Assembly: GCA_963727495.1 (NCBI GenBank)
Contig: CAVSGQ010000006.1
Coordinates: 2,232,001 to 2,296,000 of the forward strand
Length of the DNA: 64,000 bases
Direction: 5' to 3'
From: Actinophytocola sp963727495
GTDB lineage: Bacteria > Actinomycetota > Actinomycetes > Mycobacteriales > Pseudonocardiaceae
A program made the position numbers and the translations under genes. The notes under the pieces are model-generated. The model made no database searches, was not told the origin of the DNA, and saw nothing but the letters and a program-made list of their open reading frames with translations. Below, piece after piece: positions 1 through 7,259 of the stretch; the first letter of the stretch is position 1; every line of letters starts with the position of its first letter.

Positions 1-84
1 GCAACTTCCCGGACGTCGGGGCCGTACGGCTCAGCTCGCCCTCACGTTGTCACCCGGCGGCTTTCGCGCCCGTTCTGTTACTTT

Positions 85-558
85 TCAGACCCCGAGATCC
101 TTGCGCAGCTTCGCCACGTGCCCGGTCGCTCGCACGTTGTACATCGCGTTGGCGATCCGGCCCTCAGGGTCGACGACGAACGTCGACCGGATCACCCCGG
201 TGATCGTGCGGCCGTAGCTCTGCTTCTCGCCGTAGGCGCCCCAGGCGGTGAGGACCTCGCGGCTCTCGTCGGAGAGCAGCGGGAAGGTCAGCTTCTCCTC
301 GTCGACGAACGTGGCGAGCTTGGCCGGCTTGTCGGGGGAGATGCCGAGGACGGTGAAGCCCGCGTCGTTGAGCTCGCCCAGGTTGTCGCGGAAGTCGCAG
401 GCCTGCTTGGTGCAGCCGGGCGTGCCGGCGGCCGGGTAGAAGTAGACGACGACGTGCCGGCCGCGGAAGTCGGACAGCGACATCTCGTTGCCCGCACTGT
501 CCGGGAGGCGGAAGTCGGGCGCAGGGTCGCCGACGGAAAGCCGTTTCTGCTCACTCAT
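85..558 (-). CDS. bcp: Thioredoxin-dependent peroxiredoxin, BCP type
   Basis: A 157-residue AhpC/TSA-fold peroxidase that reduces hydrogen peroxide and organic hydroperoxides in the cytoplasm, recycled by thioredoxin. The peroxidatic cysteine is C49 in the motif AGTPGCTKQACDF, and C54, five residues on, is the resolving cysteine typical of the atypical 2-Cys BCP/PrxQ group. The length matches the family (about 150-160). It is transcribed away from the next leftward gene and is monocistronic as far as can be seen. Confidence is high because both cysteines and the surrounding motif are intact. Confidence 0.96.
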   Translation of the reverse strand: MSEQKRLSVGDPAPDFRLPDSAGNEMSLSDFRGRHVVVYFYPAAGTPGCTKQACDFRDNLGELNDAGFTVLGISPDKPAKLATFVDEEKLTFPLLSDESREVLTAWGAYGEKQSYGRTITGVIRSTFVVDPEGRIANAMYNVRATGHVAKLRKDLGV

Positions 559-580
559 GACGCTGACGTTAGCCTGCCGC

Positions 581-1105
581 TCACACGACCCCGTCGTAGA
601 GTTCGACGGCCATGGAGCCGGTGGCGTCCGGGCGCACGGAGACGTGGATCGAGCAGGTCTTCTCGGGCACGCCGAAGGCGATGGAGAAGGTCAGCGCCTG
701 GTTGGGCGCGACCTCGTCGGTGTCCAGTCCGTTATAACCCTGCGTCGAGTCGATGACCTGCTCGGCCTGCGCGCCGTCCACGGTCGCGAGGAACGACAGC
801 TGCGAGGGCCGGAAAGGGATGGAGCCGCCGTTGTCGATGACCACGTCGATGGCGATGGCCCGGGTGGCGCGCGGGTAGGCCGTGTCGGTGGGGGTGAAGG
901 TCTTCGGTGCCGAGGCGGTGAGCACGACCCCGTGCCCGAGCGACTTGCGGATGTCGTCGCCTGGAGCCCGGTAGTCGGATCGCTCGGCCGCGGCGGTCGG
1001 GCTCGCGGTCGTCGCGGAGGAGGCGGTGTCCGTGGTGTTTCGGACCCCACATCCGACCAGAACCAGCAGCGCGCAGGCCACGACCGCGAGTCTGGCGATC
1101 GGCAC
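581..1105 (-). CDS. Putative DUF4352-like lipoprotein
   Basis: A secreted lipoprotein of about 174 residues. A hydrophobic signal segment (RLAVVACALLVLVGC) ends in a lipobox, so the mature protein is lipid-anchored at the Cys. A Thr/Ser/Ala linker follows, then a beta-rich domain resembling DUF4352 or immunoglobulin-like telokin folds. I prefer the GTG at 1105 because GGAAGGGG lies 7 nt upstream; an ATG at 1123 would add six residues but has no ribosome site. The function is unknown and the family call is tentative. Confidence 0.75.
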   Translation of the reverse strand: MPIARLAVVACALLVLVGCGVRNTTDTASSATTASPTAAAERSDYRAPGDDIRKSLGHGVVLTASAPKTFTPTDTAYPRATRAIAIDVVIDNGGSIPFRPSQLSFLATVDGAQAEQVIDSTQGYNGLDTDEVAPNQALTFSIAFGVPEKTCSIHVSVRPDATGSMAVELYDGVV

Positions 1106-1269
1106 CGGGAGGCCCCTTCCCATGGGGAGGCGTGTACGTCTGAATGCACTATTCCGGGGTGGCAGCTGGTGCAGGGCCGTCGAAGCGGACCTGGTGTCGT
1201 GCCGTGGCCGACCTGTGACCACAGGGGCACCGAACGTGATCAAGGCCACGCTGACGGTGCAGTGGGATG

Positions 1270-1452
1270 TTACGCCGCCATCGCGAAGAAGAGGACGAAG
1301 ACCGCCACGGTGACGAGCCAGACGGTGATGATCCAGCCGAAGTCCCGCCAGGCGGAGATCGGTTTGCTGTCCTCGCCGGGCACGTAGACGCCGCTGGCCT
1401 CGAACCGGTCGACGAGCCGCATCACCGCGTGGACGGGGTGTGGTGTGCGCAT
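1270..1452 (-). CDS. Small single-pass membrane protein
   Basis: A 60-residue protein: a soluble N-terminal stretch with Pro/His/Arg residues, then one hydrophobic helix near residues 39-59 (GWIITVWLVTVAVFVLFFAMAA) ending at the C-terminus. The ATG is preceded by GGGAGGAG at good spacing, which supports it as a real gene. I do not recognise the family and assign no function. Confidence 0.55.
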   Translation of the reverse strand: MRTPHPVHAVMRLVDRFEASGVYVPGEDSKPISAWRDFGWIITVWLVTVAVFVLFFAMAA

Positions 1453-1493
1453 GGCCGGCTCCTCCCGGGTGGCGATCCCATGGTGACACGAGG

Positions 1494-1690
1494 TCAGGCG
1501 GGCGGCGGGATCGGGCCGGTCGTGTGGAGGCCTCGTGCGTACCAGTCGACGACGGCGAGGATCGAGGGGCTGAAGGTGCGGCAGGCGGCGTTGTCGGGGT
1601 CGGTGACCGGCAGGGTGTGCCCGTTGCCCGGACCGCTGGCTCGAGCCGGATGACGCGCGGGTAGCGGCCCCGCCGGGCAGATCGGCTGCC
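1494..1690 (-). pseudogene. Remnant of a TAP-like alpha/beta hydrolase C-terminus
   Basis: This stretch has no intact gene. In one frame the reverse strand reads RYPRVIRLE, and in the next it reads GPGNGHTLPVTDPDNAAC and ends DWYARGLHTTGPIPPPA. That resembles the last 50 residues of secreted tripeptidyl-aminopeptidase-like hydrolases, where a GHT/GHG histidine and a cysteine precede a final 'dG-lP' tail. The two pieces are in different frames and nothing upstream continues them, so I read it as a decayed fragment. Low confidence. Confidence 0.3.
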
Positions 1691-1734
1691 TCGGCGGGCT
1701 GGATGCACCGCCGACGAGGCTCAGTCGCGTCAGC

Positions 1735-1765
1735 GTGACTTCCGCCAATCCGGGGTGACTACGCT
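1735..1765 (+). promoter_or_regulatory. Candidate promoter for the tRNA gene
   Basis: GTGACT at 1735-1740 and TACGCT at 1760-1765 are separated by 19 bases, 26 bases before the mature tRNA 5' end. The -10 fits the TANNNT form seen before several genes in this window. Weak -35; prediction only. Confidence 0.35.
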
Positions 1766-1791
1766 GTGCACCGGCGCCTCGAGGGGCGCCC

Positions 1792-1864
1792 GGGGCCGTA
1801 GCCCAACGGCAGAGGCACTGGATTTAGGTTCCAGCCAGTGAGGGTTCGACTCCCTTCGGCCCCA
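1792..1864 (+). tRNA. tRNA with UAG anticodon (tRNA-Leu by anticodon, type-I body)
   Basis: A complete cloverleaf of 73 nt. The acceptor stem GGGGCCG pairs perfectly with CGGCCCC. The D stem is GCC/GGC, the anticodon stem is CTGGA/TCCAG with loop TTTAGGT, and the T arm is GAGGG-TTCGACT-CCCTT, followed by discriminator A; CCA is not encoded. The anticodon TAG (1825-1827) would read CUA leucine codons. The variable loop is only five bases, whereas normal bacterial leucine tRNAs carry a long variable arm. The body looks more like a glutamine-type tRNA, so the amino acid is uncertain. Confidence 0.88.
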
Positions 1865-1921
1865 CAAGTTGGCTGTGCACGAACTCCGCACTCGCGGCAG
1901 GGGTTCCCGGTCAGGTTTCGC

Positions 1922-2320
1922 TCAACTTCGGCGGTTGCCGGTCCGTTGCTTCGCGTCGTAGTCCAGGCGTGCCTGTTCGACCTTGCCCAGGTTGACGGAC
2001 CATTCGGCGAGTGTCGCGAACAGTGGTGCCAGGCTGCGTCCCAGGTCGCTGATCTCGTACTCCACTCGGGGTGGAACCTCGGGGTAGTAGGTTCGCGCGA
2101 CAAGCCCGTCGCGTTCCAGTTGCCGTAGTCGCTGGGTCAGCACCTTGGGAGTGATCGTGGTGATGCGGCGTTCGAGTTCCACGAACCGTTGCCGTCCGTA
2201 CTCGTTGAGCGTCCACAGGATCGGCGTGGTCCAGCGGCTGAAGACGATGTCGACCACGGGAGCGATCGGGCACGCCTGCTCCGGAGGGACCTCAGTTGTG
2301 GTCTCGGTCACCTCAACCAT
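1922..2320 (-). CDS. HxlR-family transcriptional regulator
   Basis: A 132-residue winged-helix protein. After an N-terminal CPIAPVVDIVFSRWTTPIL segment with the single cysteine often found in HxlR redox/thiol or aldehyde sensors, it carries the recognition region RITTITPKVLTQRLRQLERDGLV and the wing EVPPRVEYEISDLG typical of HxlR. ATG at 2320 has GAGGAAA 6 nt upstream; a GTG three bases earlier is possible. It is divergent from the NmrA-type gene, with a perfect 10-bp palindrome between them, and so probably controls the oxidoreductase/dehalogenase group and itself. Confidence 0.9.
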   Translation of the reverse strand: MVEVTETTTEVPPEQACPIAPVVDIVFSRWTTPILWTLNEYGRQRFVELERRITTITPKVLTQRLRQLERDGLVARTYYPEVPPRVEYEISDLGRSLAPLFATLAEWSVNLGKVEQARLDYDAKQRTGNRRS

Positions 2321-2330
2321 CACTTTCCTC

Positions 2331-2340
2331 TAGGTACCTA
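2331..2340. promoter_or_regulatory. Candidate HxlR operator
   Basis: A perfect palindrome TAGGTACCTA lies 10 bases upstream of the HxlR gene and 60 bases before the divergent NmrA-type gene. Its place between regulator and target suggests the HxlR binding site. Inference from position and symmetry only. Confidence 0.45.
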
Positions 2341-2400
2341 CTACCACTTCGACAGTACCGTCGCGGAGTCCGTGCAGGGAACCCACAACAGGAGATCGAC

Positions 2401-3219
2401 ATGATCGTGGTGACGGGAGCGACGGGAAACGTGGGGCAGCCGCTGGTGCAGGCCCTCATCGAGGCAGGCGAGGAGGTGACGGCCGTTTCCCGAAGGGTGA
2501 CCGACGTGCCGGCGGGAGTCCGGTATGTCCAGGCCGACCTGGCCGAGCCGGAGAGCCTCAAGCCCGCCCTCGACGGGGCTGAAGCGTTGTTCGTGCTGAC
2601 CTCCCCCGAGTTCATGGCGAACGGCAATCTCAGTGACGTCGTGAACGTCGTGCGGGCGGCTGGCGTCCGGCGGATGGTGTTGCTGTCCTCCCAGGGCGTC
2701 GGCACGCAACGCCATCCCGCGGTGCTGGAAGACGCCGTCAAGCAGTCGGGTCTGGAATGGACGATGCTGCGGCCGGGCAACTTCAACTCCAACACGCTCC
2801 AATGGGCCGACATGGTCCGCACACAACGGGTGGTCGCGGCGCCGTTCGGCGCCGTCGCGTTGCCGGCGATCGACCCGGCCGACATCGCCGGGGTCGCCGC
2901 CGTCGCGCTGCGCGAGCCAGGCCACGGGGGCAACATCTACACGCTGACCGGACCGGTACCGATCTCACCGCGGCAGCAGGCCGCAGCGATCGGGGATGCC
3001 TTGGGCGAGTCGGTGCGGTTCGTTGAGCAGAGCCGCGCCGAGGCGCGGAACCAGATGATGGGATACATGCCCGAGCCGGTCGTGGAGGCCACCCTCGGTG
3101 TCCTCGGCGCACCGTCCGCCGCCGAGCAGCGCGTCAGCCCCGACGTAGAGCGGCTCCTCGGCCGCGCGCCCGGCACCTTCGCCGAATGGGCGGTGCGCAA
3201 TGTCGCGGCGTTCAAGTGA
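2401..3219 (+). CDS. NmrA-family NAD(P)-binding protein
   Basis: A 272-residue atypical short-chain dehydrogenase. The N-terminal Rossmann motif is VTGATGNVGQPLV (GxxGxxG), and the body matches NmrA/quinone-oxidoreductase-2-like proteins, including the LRPGNFNSN segment. No YxxxK catalytic pair is evident, so it may be a redox sensor or an NAD(P)H-dependent quinone reductase. ATG 2401 has CAGGAG 6 nt upstream. Its stop overlaps the next start by four bases, so it is translationally coupled to the F420-type protein. Divergent partner of the HxlR regulator. Confidence 0.88.
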   Translation: MIVVTGATGNVGQPLVQALIEAGEEVTAVSRRVTDVPAGVRYVQADLAEPESLKPALDGAEALFVLTSPEFMANGNLSDVVNVVRAAGVRRMVLLSSQGVGTQRHPAVLEDAVKQSGLEWTMLRPGNFNSNTLQWADMVRTQRVVAAPFGAVALPAIDPADIAGVAAVALREPGHGGNIYTLTGPVPISPRQQAAAIGDALGESVRFVEQSRAEARNQMMGYMPEPVVEATLGVLGAPSAAEQRVSPDVERLLGRAPGTFAEWAVRNVAAFK

Positions 3220-3614
3220 CCCGCCAGAACCCGCTGTCGGCCTCGGCTCAGGCTTTCTTGGCCGAGCCGCGCCTTGCCACGCTGACGACCATTCGGCCGG
3301 ACGGCTCGCCGCACGCCGCGCCGGTTCGCTTCACCTGGGACGGTGACGCGGGGCTGGCCAGGGTGATGACGGTCGCCTCCTCGCGCAAGGCTCGCAACCT
3401 GGCGGCGAACCCGGGCAGCCGCGTCGCCCTGTGTCAGGTGGCCGGCTTTCGCTGGATCACTCTCGAAGGCACGGCGACCGTGTCCGACGATCCACGCCAG
3501 GTGACCGACGGTGTGTCCCGCTACACCAAGCGCTATCAGTCGCCGCCGCCCAACCCGCCCGGGCGGGTCGTCGTCACGATCGCGGTGGACAGCGTAATGA
3601 CCCTTAACACCTGA
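3216..3614 (+). CDS. PNPOx-like F420/FMN-dependent family protein
   Basis: A 132-residue split-barrel flavin/F420-binding protein (TIGR03618-like). It has the usual opening FLAEPRLATLTTIRPDGSPHAAPVRF and VASSRKARNLAANPGSRVALC, the region that contacts the cofactor phosphate. GTG 3216 overlaps the preceding TGA (GTGA), indicating coupling. These enzymes usually reduce small substrates with F420H2; the substrate here is unknown. Confidence 0.87.
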   Translation: MTRQNPLSASAQAFLAEPRLATLTTIRPDGSPHAAPVRFTWDGDAGLARVMTVASSRKARNLAANPGSRVALCQVAGFRWITLEGTATVSDDPRQVTDGVSRYTKRYQSPPPNPPGRVVVTIAVDSVMTLNT

Positions 3615-3653
3615 CCTTGTCAGTCGAACCAGATCTCAACACGGAGAAGGCCC

Positions 3654-4538
3654 ATGCCTGTTGCACACGTCCTTGACTCGACAATTTTCTACCGGGAGAT
3701 CGGCACCGGCGTGCCGCTGATCTTCCTGCACGGCAACCCCACCTCCTCGTACCTGTGGCGGAACATCCTGCCGGCCGTCGGCGACCCCGGCCGCCGGCTG
3801 GCGCCCGACCTGATTGGGATGGGGGAATCGGGTAAGCCGGACACCGCCTACACCTTCGACGATCACTCTCGATACCTCGACGCGTGGTTTGACGCCCTCG
3901 GCCTGGACGACGTCGTCCTCATCGGACATGACTGGGGCGGCGCGCTCGCCTTCGACTGGGCCGCCCGCCATCCCGGCCGGGTGCGCGGCGTCGTGTTCAC
4001 CGAGACGATCGTGAAACCCATGTCCTGGCAGGAGTTCCCCGAAGGCGGGCGCGAGCTGTTCCGGTCGATCAAGGCCCCGGGAGTCGGCGAGACGATGATC
4101 CTGGACGAGAACGCGTTCATCGAACAGGCACTGCCTGGCACCGTCGCCAGCCACCTCACCAGGGAAGACCTCGACATCTATCGCAAGCCCTACCCGACGC
4201 GCGATAGCCGCCTGCCGCTGCTGCAATGGCCACGAGCGATGCCACTCGGCGGGGAACCAGCCGACGTCGTGGCCAGGATCACCAGCTACGACGACTGGCT
4301 CGCCGCCAGTACCGACGTGCCCAAGATGCTGCTCACCTTCCAACCCGGTCCCGGAACAATGATGGGACCCGACCTCATCGCATGGTGCGCCGCCAACATA
4401 GCCAGTATCGAAATCGCCGAACACGATCTCGTTGCCGGCCATCACACCCCGGAAGACCAGCCCGACGCGATCGCCACGACCATCGCCGCCTGGATGGACA
4501 AGCACGACTTGCGGACAGGCGGCGAAAGACACTCGTAG
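3654..4538 (+). CDS. dhaA: Haloalkane dehalogenase
   Basis: A 294-residue alpha/beta hydrolase that would release halide from haloalkanes to give alcohols. The motifs match the DhaA/LinB subgroup: HGNPTSSYLWR with halide-binding N28, nucleophile D93 followed by W94 in GHDWGG, the catalytic acid E117 after beta-6, and the base His at 263/264 near the C-terminus in AGHHTPEDQPD. No signal peptide. It begins 39 bases after the F420-type gene behind AGAAGG, so it is likely in the same transcript, under HxlR control. Substrate range cannot be told from sequence. Confidence 0.9.
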   Translation: MPVAHVLDSTIFYREIGTGVPLIFLHGNPTSSYLWRNILPAVGDPGRRLAPDLIGMGESGKPDTAYTFDDHSRYLDAWFDALGLDDVVLIGHDWGGALAFDWAARHPGRVRGVVFTETIVKPMSWQEFPEGGRELFRSIKAPGVGETMILDENAFIEQALPGTVASHLTREDLDIYRKPYPTRDSRLPLLQWPRAMPLGGEPADVVARITSYDDWLAASTDVPKMLLTFQPGPGTMMGPDLIAWCAANIASIEIAEHDLVAGHHTPEDQPDAIATTIAAWMDKHDLRTGGERHS

Positions 4539-4775
4539 CCTCCACCCGACCACGCCACGACAGCCGCAATGAAGGACATGGACCGTTATCTCCTTCCTCG
4601 TCCTTCACCGCCAATGTCGTCGACCTGCGCGACTACCGAGGAAAGGTGACGTGTGCGCACCGGTCGGATCGCGATCTCAGGGCCTTCGACCAACACCGAA
4701 GAGTTCGGGTTGTGCCACGTTAGCTCCACAGTGTCTGACCAGCGTCAACGCTCAAAGCAAGATCGCAAGACTTGA

Positions 4776-5612
4776 TCACTGGGTGCGAGGGAGGTCCGGA
4801 AACGTGGCTGCCCTTGGTGATGCCGTCGGTGAGGCATGTCGTTGCCCTGTGTTCATGACGGCTAATAGAAGTTCTCCGACCAGGGTCAAGGTGTCGGCTG
4901 TTATGTCGCGGCCAGAGGGGATTGATGAGACGAGTCGCCCAGTTCGTTCTAGTCGCTCATTGAACCATTTCTCGACGTGCATGGACGCGTCGGCGCGAAT
5001 TTGCTTGCCCGCATTTCTGAGTTGTTCGCGTACCACTGGTCCGGTGCCGTGATCGAGGGTAAGTCGAACGATGTCGACCACGTCGGTCGCCTCTTTTTGA
5101 GACGAGCGATTCGGTAAGGCTTGTAGTTTCGTGGTGATCAGCGGGCCTGGTTCGGCTACCAGTACTGTCGCTTCGCTCATGCGCTCGGTCCCATCCACGG
5201 CACGTATACGGAGTTTTGTCGCTGTCCGAAGTGCCCAGTCGTGCGCCTGTAGATAGAGTCGGTCAGTAGGATCCGTCGGCAGATCGTTGAGTTGGTCTGC
5301 GCTGATTTCGAGGGTATCGACCCGAACGTTTCCTGTCGCGGTCGAAATCAGCACGCCTGCGCCATCAACTGCGGTTGCGCCGCCAGTGACAAGCATCTCA
5401 ATCTGGCCAGGTTCATCGCTGGTCCGCCGATTGACTGTATCGACGTCGGTGGTGACCCGGTGCGCGGTGGAGCCGAGCCGGGACAATACAGCGAGGCCAC
5501 CAACGAGGGTGATCGGACGTCCCAGCATGGTTTCGATCTCAGGCACAGCTTGGATAAGTTGCCAGGTGGCGGCACCGACGAGTTCGACGGAGTTCGTGGC
5601 CTCACCAGACAC
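4776..5612 (-). CDS. AbiEii-like nucleotidyltransferase (putative toxin)
   Basis: A 278-residue protein with nucleotidyltransferase-fold signatures: GGLAVLSRLG near residue 38 and TTDVDTV near residue 54, the GG and DxD elements of the AbiEii/AbiGii toxin group. In the AbiE family this enzyme targets tRNA or other nucleic-acid substrates and stops growth; that role is inferred here. Its GTG start overlaps the upstream antitoxin-like gene by 11 bases, giving the antitoxin-first order of AbiE systems. Base composition is visibly less GC-rich than the surroundings, which suggests transfer. Confidence 0.65.
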   Translation of the reverse strand: MSGEATNSVELVGAATWQLIQAVPEIETMLGRPITLVGGLAVLSRLGSTAHRVTTDVDTVNRRTSDEPGQIEMLVTGGATAVDGAGVLISTATGNVRVDTLEISADQLNDLPTDPTDRLYLQAHDWALRTATKLRIRAVDGTERMSEATVLVAEPGPLITTKLQALPNRSSQKEATDVVDIVRLTLDHGTGPVVREQLRNAGKQIRADASMHVEKWFNERLERTGRLVSSIPSGRDITADTLTLVGELLLAVMNTGQRHASPTASPRAATFPDLPRTQ

Positions 5613-6627
5613 GATCTATTCCCTTCCGCGGATGCCAGGCATCGAGAATCTCAACACCTCGGCCTGGATCCCCAGCAAGATCCAAAGCCACGAACAGGGG
5701 ACGTGTTAGCGGCCAGCTACCAGTAGTCGCTGGGTTACGTCTAGTGCAGACCTGGGGCACTGGTGCGATCTTGATCGTTGCTGCCCGCGTTGCCGTGGAA
5801 GTAGGTACGCCGAGCAGGGTTTCGGCGCGGCGGGCTGTCGCCGCATCCGGTACGTAGATGTCTGGCGGATAGTCGGCGCGGACGCTGGTCGGCGCACCAT
5901 AGGCAGCAGCCGCCAAGCTGTCCGCCAAGGCCCACCCGGTACCTCCTGGGTCGTTCTTGCCTGTTCTGAGCGCACTTGCTATGGCCGGGTCATCAATGAT
6001 TGACAGCTTTGCCACCTCTGTCGAGGCGGGCTTCCAGGCCGAGGCTGTCTCCCAGAACAGGTGCGGGATGACTGGTTCTCCACGCGCGGTCACCAAACGC
6101 GCGTCACGAAGCTCGGCTATGGCTGTGGACACCGAACTGGGCGAACGATTGAGCGTTCTGGCCAGTTCTCGGACGGCCCACTTTCTGGCGGGTGAGAGGA
6201 GGAGTTCGCATGCAATCTCGAGCGCGACGCCACCTCTTAGCGGGCTACGGGGAGGGCGGGGTGGTTTCGTTGCGGACGGTACGGGCACATCGACCAGCAC
6301 GCCCGGGCCGGTCAGGTACAGGTGTCCGCGCAGATCAAGCCAGCTCTGACCACGATCCCGAAGAATGTCACGGGCTGCGCCCACCACACGATCCGCGACG
6401 ATCAGGCGGATCTGACCCTCATCAGTGGATGAGAGGTCACCGGATCTTTCATGCCATGTCGCGGGGGTGATGGTGGCCATCGTCTTGAGCCTGATGCTCC
6501 GGCGTACCCCGCCGATCTCGAGGACGAGATCGGCGGCGCCATCGTTCAACCCGGGCGTGGCCTGGATGCCCACGGCACACATGGCCTCGACGACCAGGCT
6601 GAGAGCCTCCTCTGAGCCAACCGGCAT
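5602..6627 (-). CDS. AbiEi-like winged-helix antitoxin/autoregulator
   Basis: A 341-residue protein. Residues about 135-200 hold a winged helix (KWAVRELARTLNRSPSSVSTAIAELRDARLVTARG). A long C-terminal domain with YPPDIYVPDAATARRAETLLG follows, as in AbiEi-like and related regulators paired with nucleotidyltransferase toxins. I start it at ATG 6627, because the longer GTG start at 6672 lies inside the perfect inverted repeat that is the likely operator. It overlaps the downstream toxin gene by 11 bases. It probably represses its own promoter and neutralises the toxin. Confidence 0.62.
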   Translation of the reverse strand: MPVGSEEALSLVVEAMCAVGIQATPGLNDGAADLVLEIGGVRRSIRLKTMATITPATWHERSGDLSSTDEGQIRLIVADRVVGAARDILRDRGQSWLDLRGHLYLTGPGVLVDVPVPSATKPPRPPRSPLRGGVALEIACELLLSPARKWAVRELARTLNRSPSSVSTAIAELRDARLVTARGEPVIPHLFWETASAWKPASTEVAKLSIIDDPAIASALRTGKNDPGGTGWALADSLAAAAYGAPTSVRADYPPDIYVPDAATARRAETLLGVPTSTATRAATIKIAPVPQVCTRRNPATTGSWPLTRPLFVALDLAGDPGRGVEILDAWHPRKGIDRVW

Positions 6628-6643
6628 GGGATCATCATGGCGG

Positions 6644-6679
6644 ATGTTCGGTGTTCGGTCAATTCCGAACACCGAACAT
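6644..6679. promoter_or_regulatory. Perfect 15-bp-arm inverted repeat, operator of the AbiE-like pair
   Basis: Arms 6644-6658 and 6665-6679 are exact inverted complements around the 6-base centre TCAATT. Each arm carries two tandem GTTCGG-like units, giving four half-sites. It ends 17 bases before the antitoxin start codon. Inverted repeats bound by the antitoxin are known for AbiEi systems; binding here is inferred. Confidence 0.75.
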
Positions 6680-6687
6680 GTAGTGGC

Positions 6688-7105
6688 TCACGCGCCGACT
6701 GTGCCGCGTCGAACCCCGCAGGATGTGCGAACTGGCGGGGTGTGACCGCCGATCGCTCCGCGGACGTACTTGCCTGTAGACGTTCCGATGACGCGTGGGA
6801 TGTCCGGCACCTCGATCACGATGATCTGAGCTTCGCCAGCGGGGACCACGGACACCTGGCAGGCGATTGGCGGTTCGGTCCGAATCGCGATGAGTGCCTG
6901 AACCCGGGCGGGGTCCGTGCGGCCGTTCTCGTGGCGGGGTCTGGCGCCCGTTATCTGGCCGTCGTCCTCGACGCCGACTATTAGGACTCCGCCCTCTCCG
7001 TTCGCAAGGCAAACCACCGCCTCCACAAGATCGTTGTCAGTGAGCTGCTTGCGATCGCTCTTGAACTCGGTCGTGTAGTCCTCGCCCGTGGCAAGCCGCT
7101 ACTGG
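6688..7105 (-). pseudogene. Broken Schlafen/AlbA_2 ATP-binding protein fragment
   Basis: The reverse strand encodes EDYTTEFKSDRKQLTDNDLVEAVVCLANGEGGVLIVGVEDDGQITGAR and later VIVIEVP-type and TGKYVRGAIGG segments. This is the N-terminal AlbA_2 (Schlafen-like) domain of large ATP-binding HTH proteins. An in-frame TAG lies just before RLATGEDY near 7105. After TGKYVRGAIGG the homology ends abruptly in unrelated codons and a stop. The remaining several hundred residues and the HTH part are absent. An ORF from GTG 7026 (112 aa) remains open. Probably a remnant cut when the adjacent AbiE-like module arrived. Confidence 0.6.
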
Positions 7106-7252
7106 ACACGTTGTGCGAGGTCAACTGGCTCTTCGTGGTTGAAAGACGACTCCGCTGGCAACTCAGGTTCGCACAACTATGGAGACTTGACCCGCGATCC
7201 ATGTGTCGCCCGACAAGTATCGATAAGTCAGCCCAGCCGACTGGGTGCAGGC

Positions 7253-7258
7253 TAGTGT
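7253..7258 (+). promoter_or_regulatory. Candidate -10 element
   Basis: TAGTGT lies 7 bases before a GTG codon at 7266 that is in frame with the acyltransferase gene, the spacing expected for a leaderless transcript. It would favour a start at 7266 over 7260. Confidence 0.4.
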
Positions 7259-7259
7259 G

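Noticed and set aside
1..84. Left edge of the window
   Set aside because: Short non-coding stretch beyond the bcp stop; no promoter or terminator of note is visible.
4226..4723. Other long frames overlapping real genes throughout the GC-rich regions
   Set aside because: They are Arg/Ala/Gly/Pro-rich shadows produced by codon bias, lack ribosome sites and conserved motifs, and overlap well-supported genes on the other frame or strand.
4539..4775. Possible redoxin fragment (NVVDLRDYRGKVT)
   Set aside because: The short resemblance to a TlpA/AhpC start stands alone; there is no cysteine motif and no open frame, so I do not annotate it.
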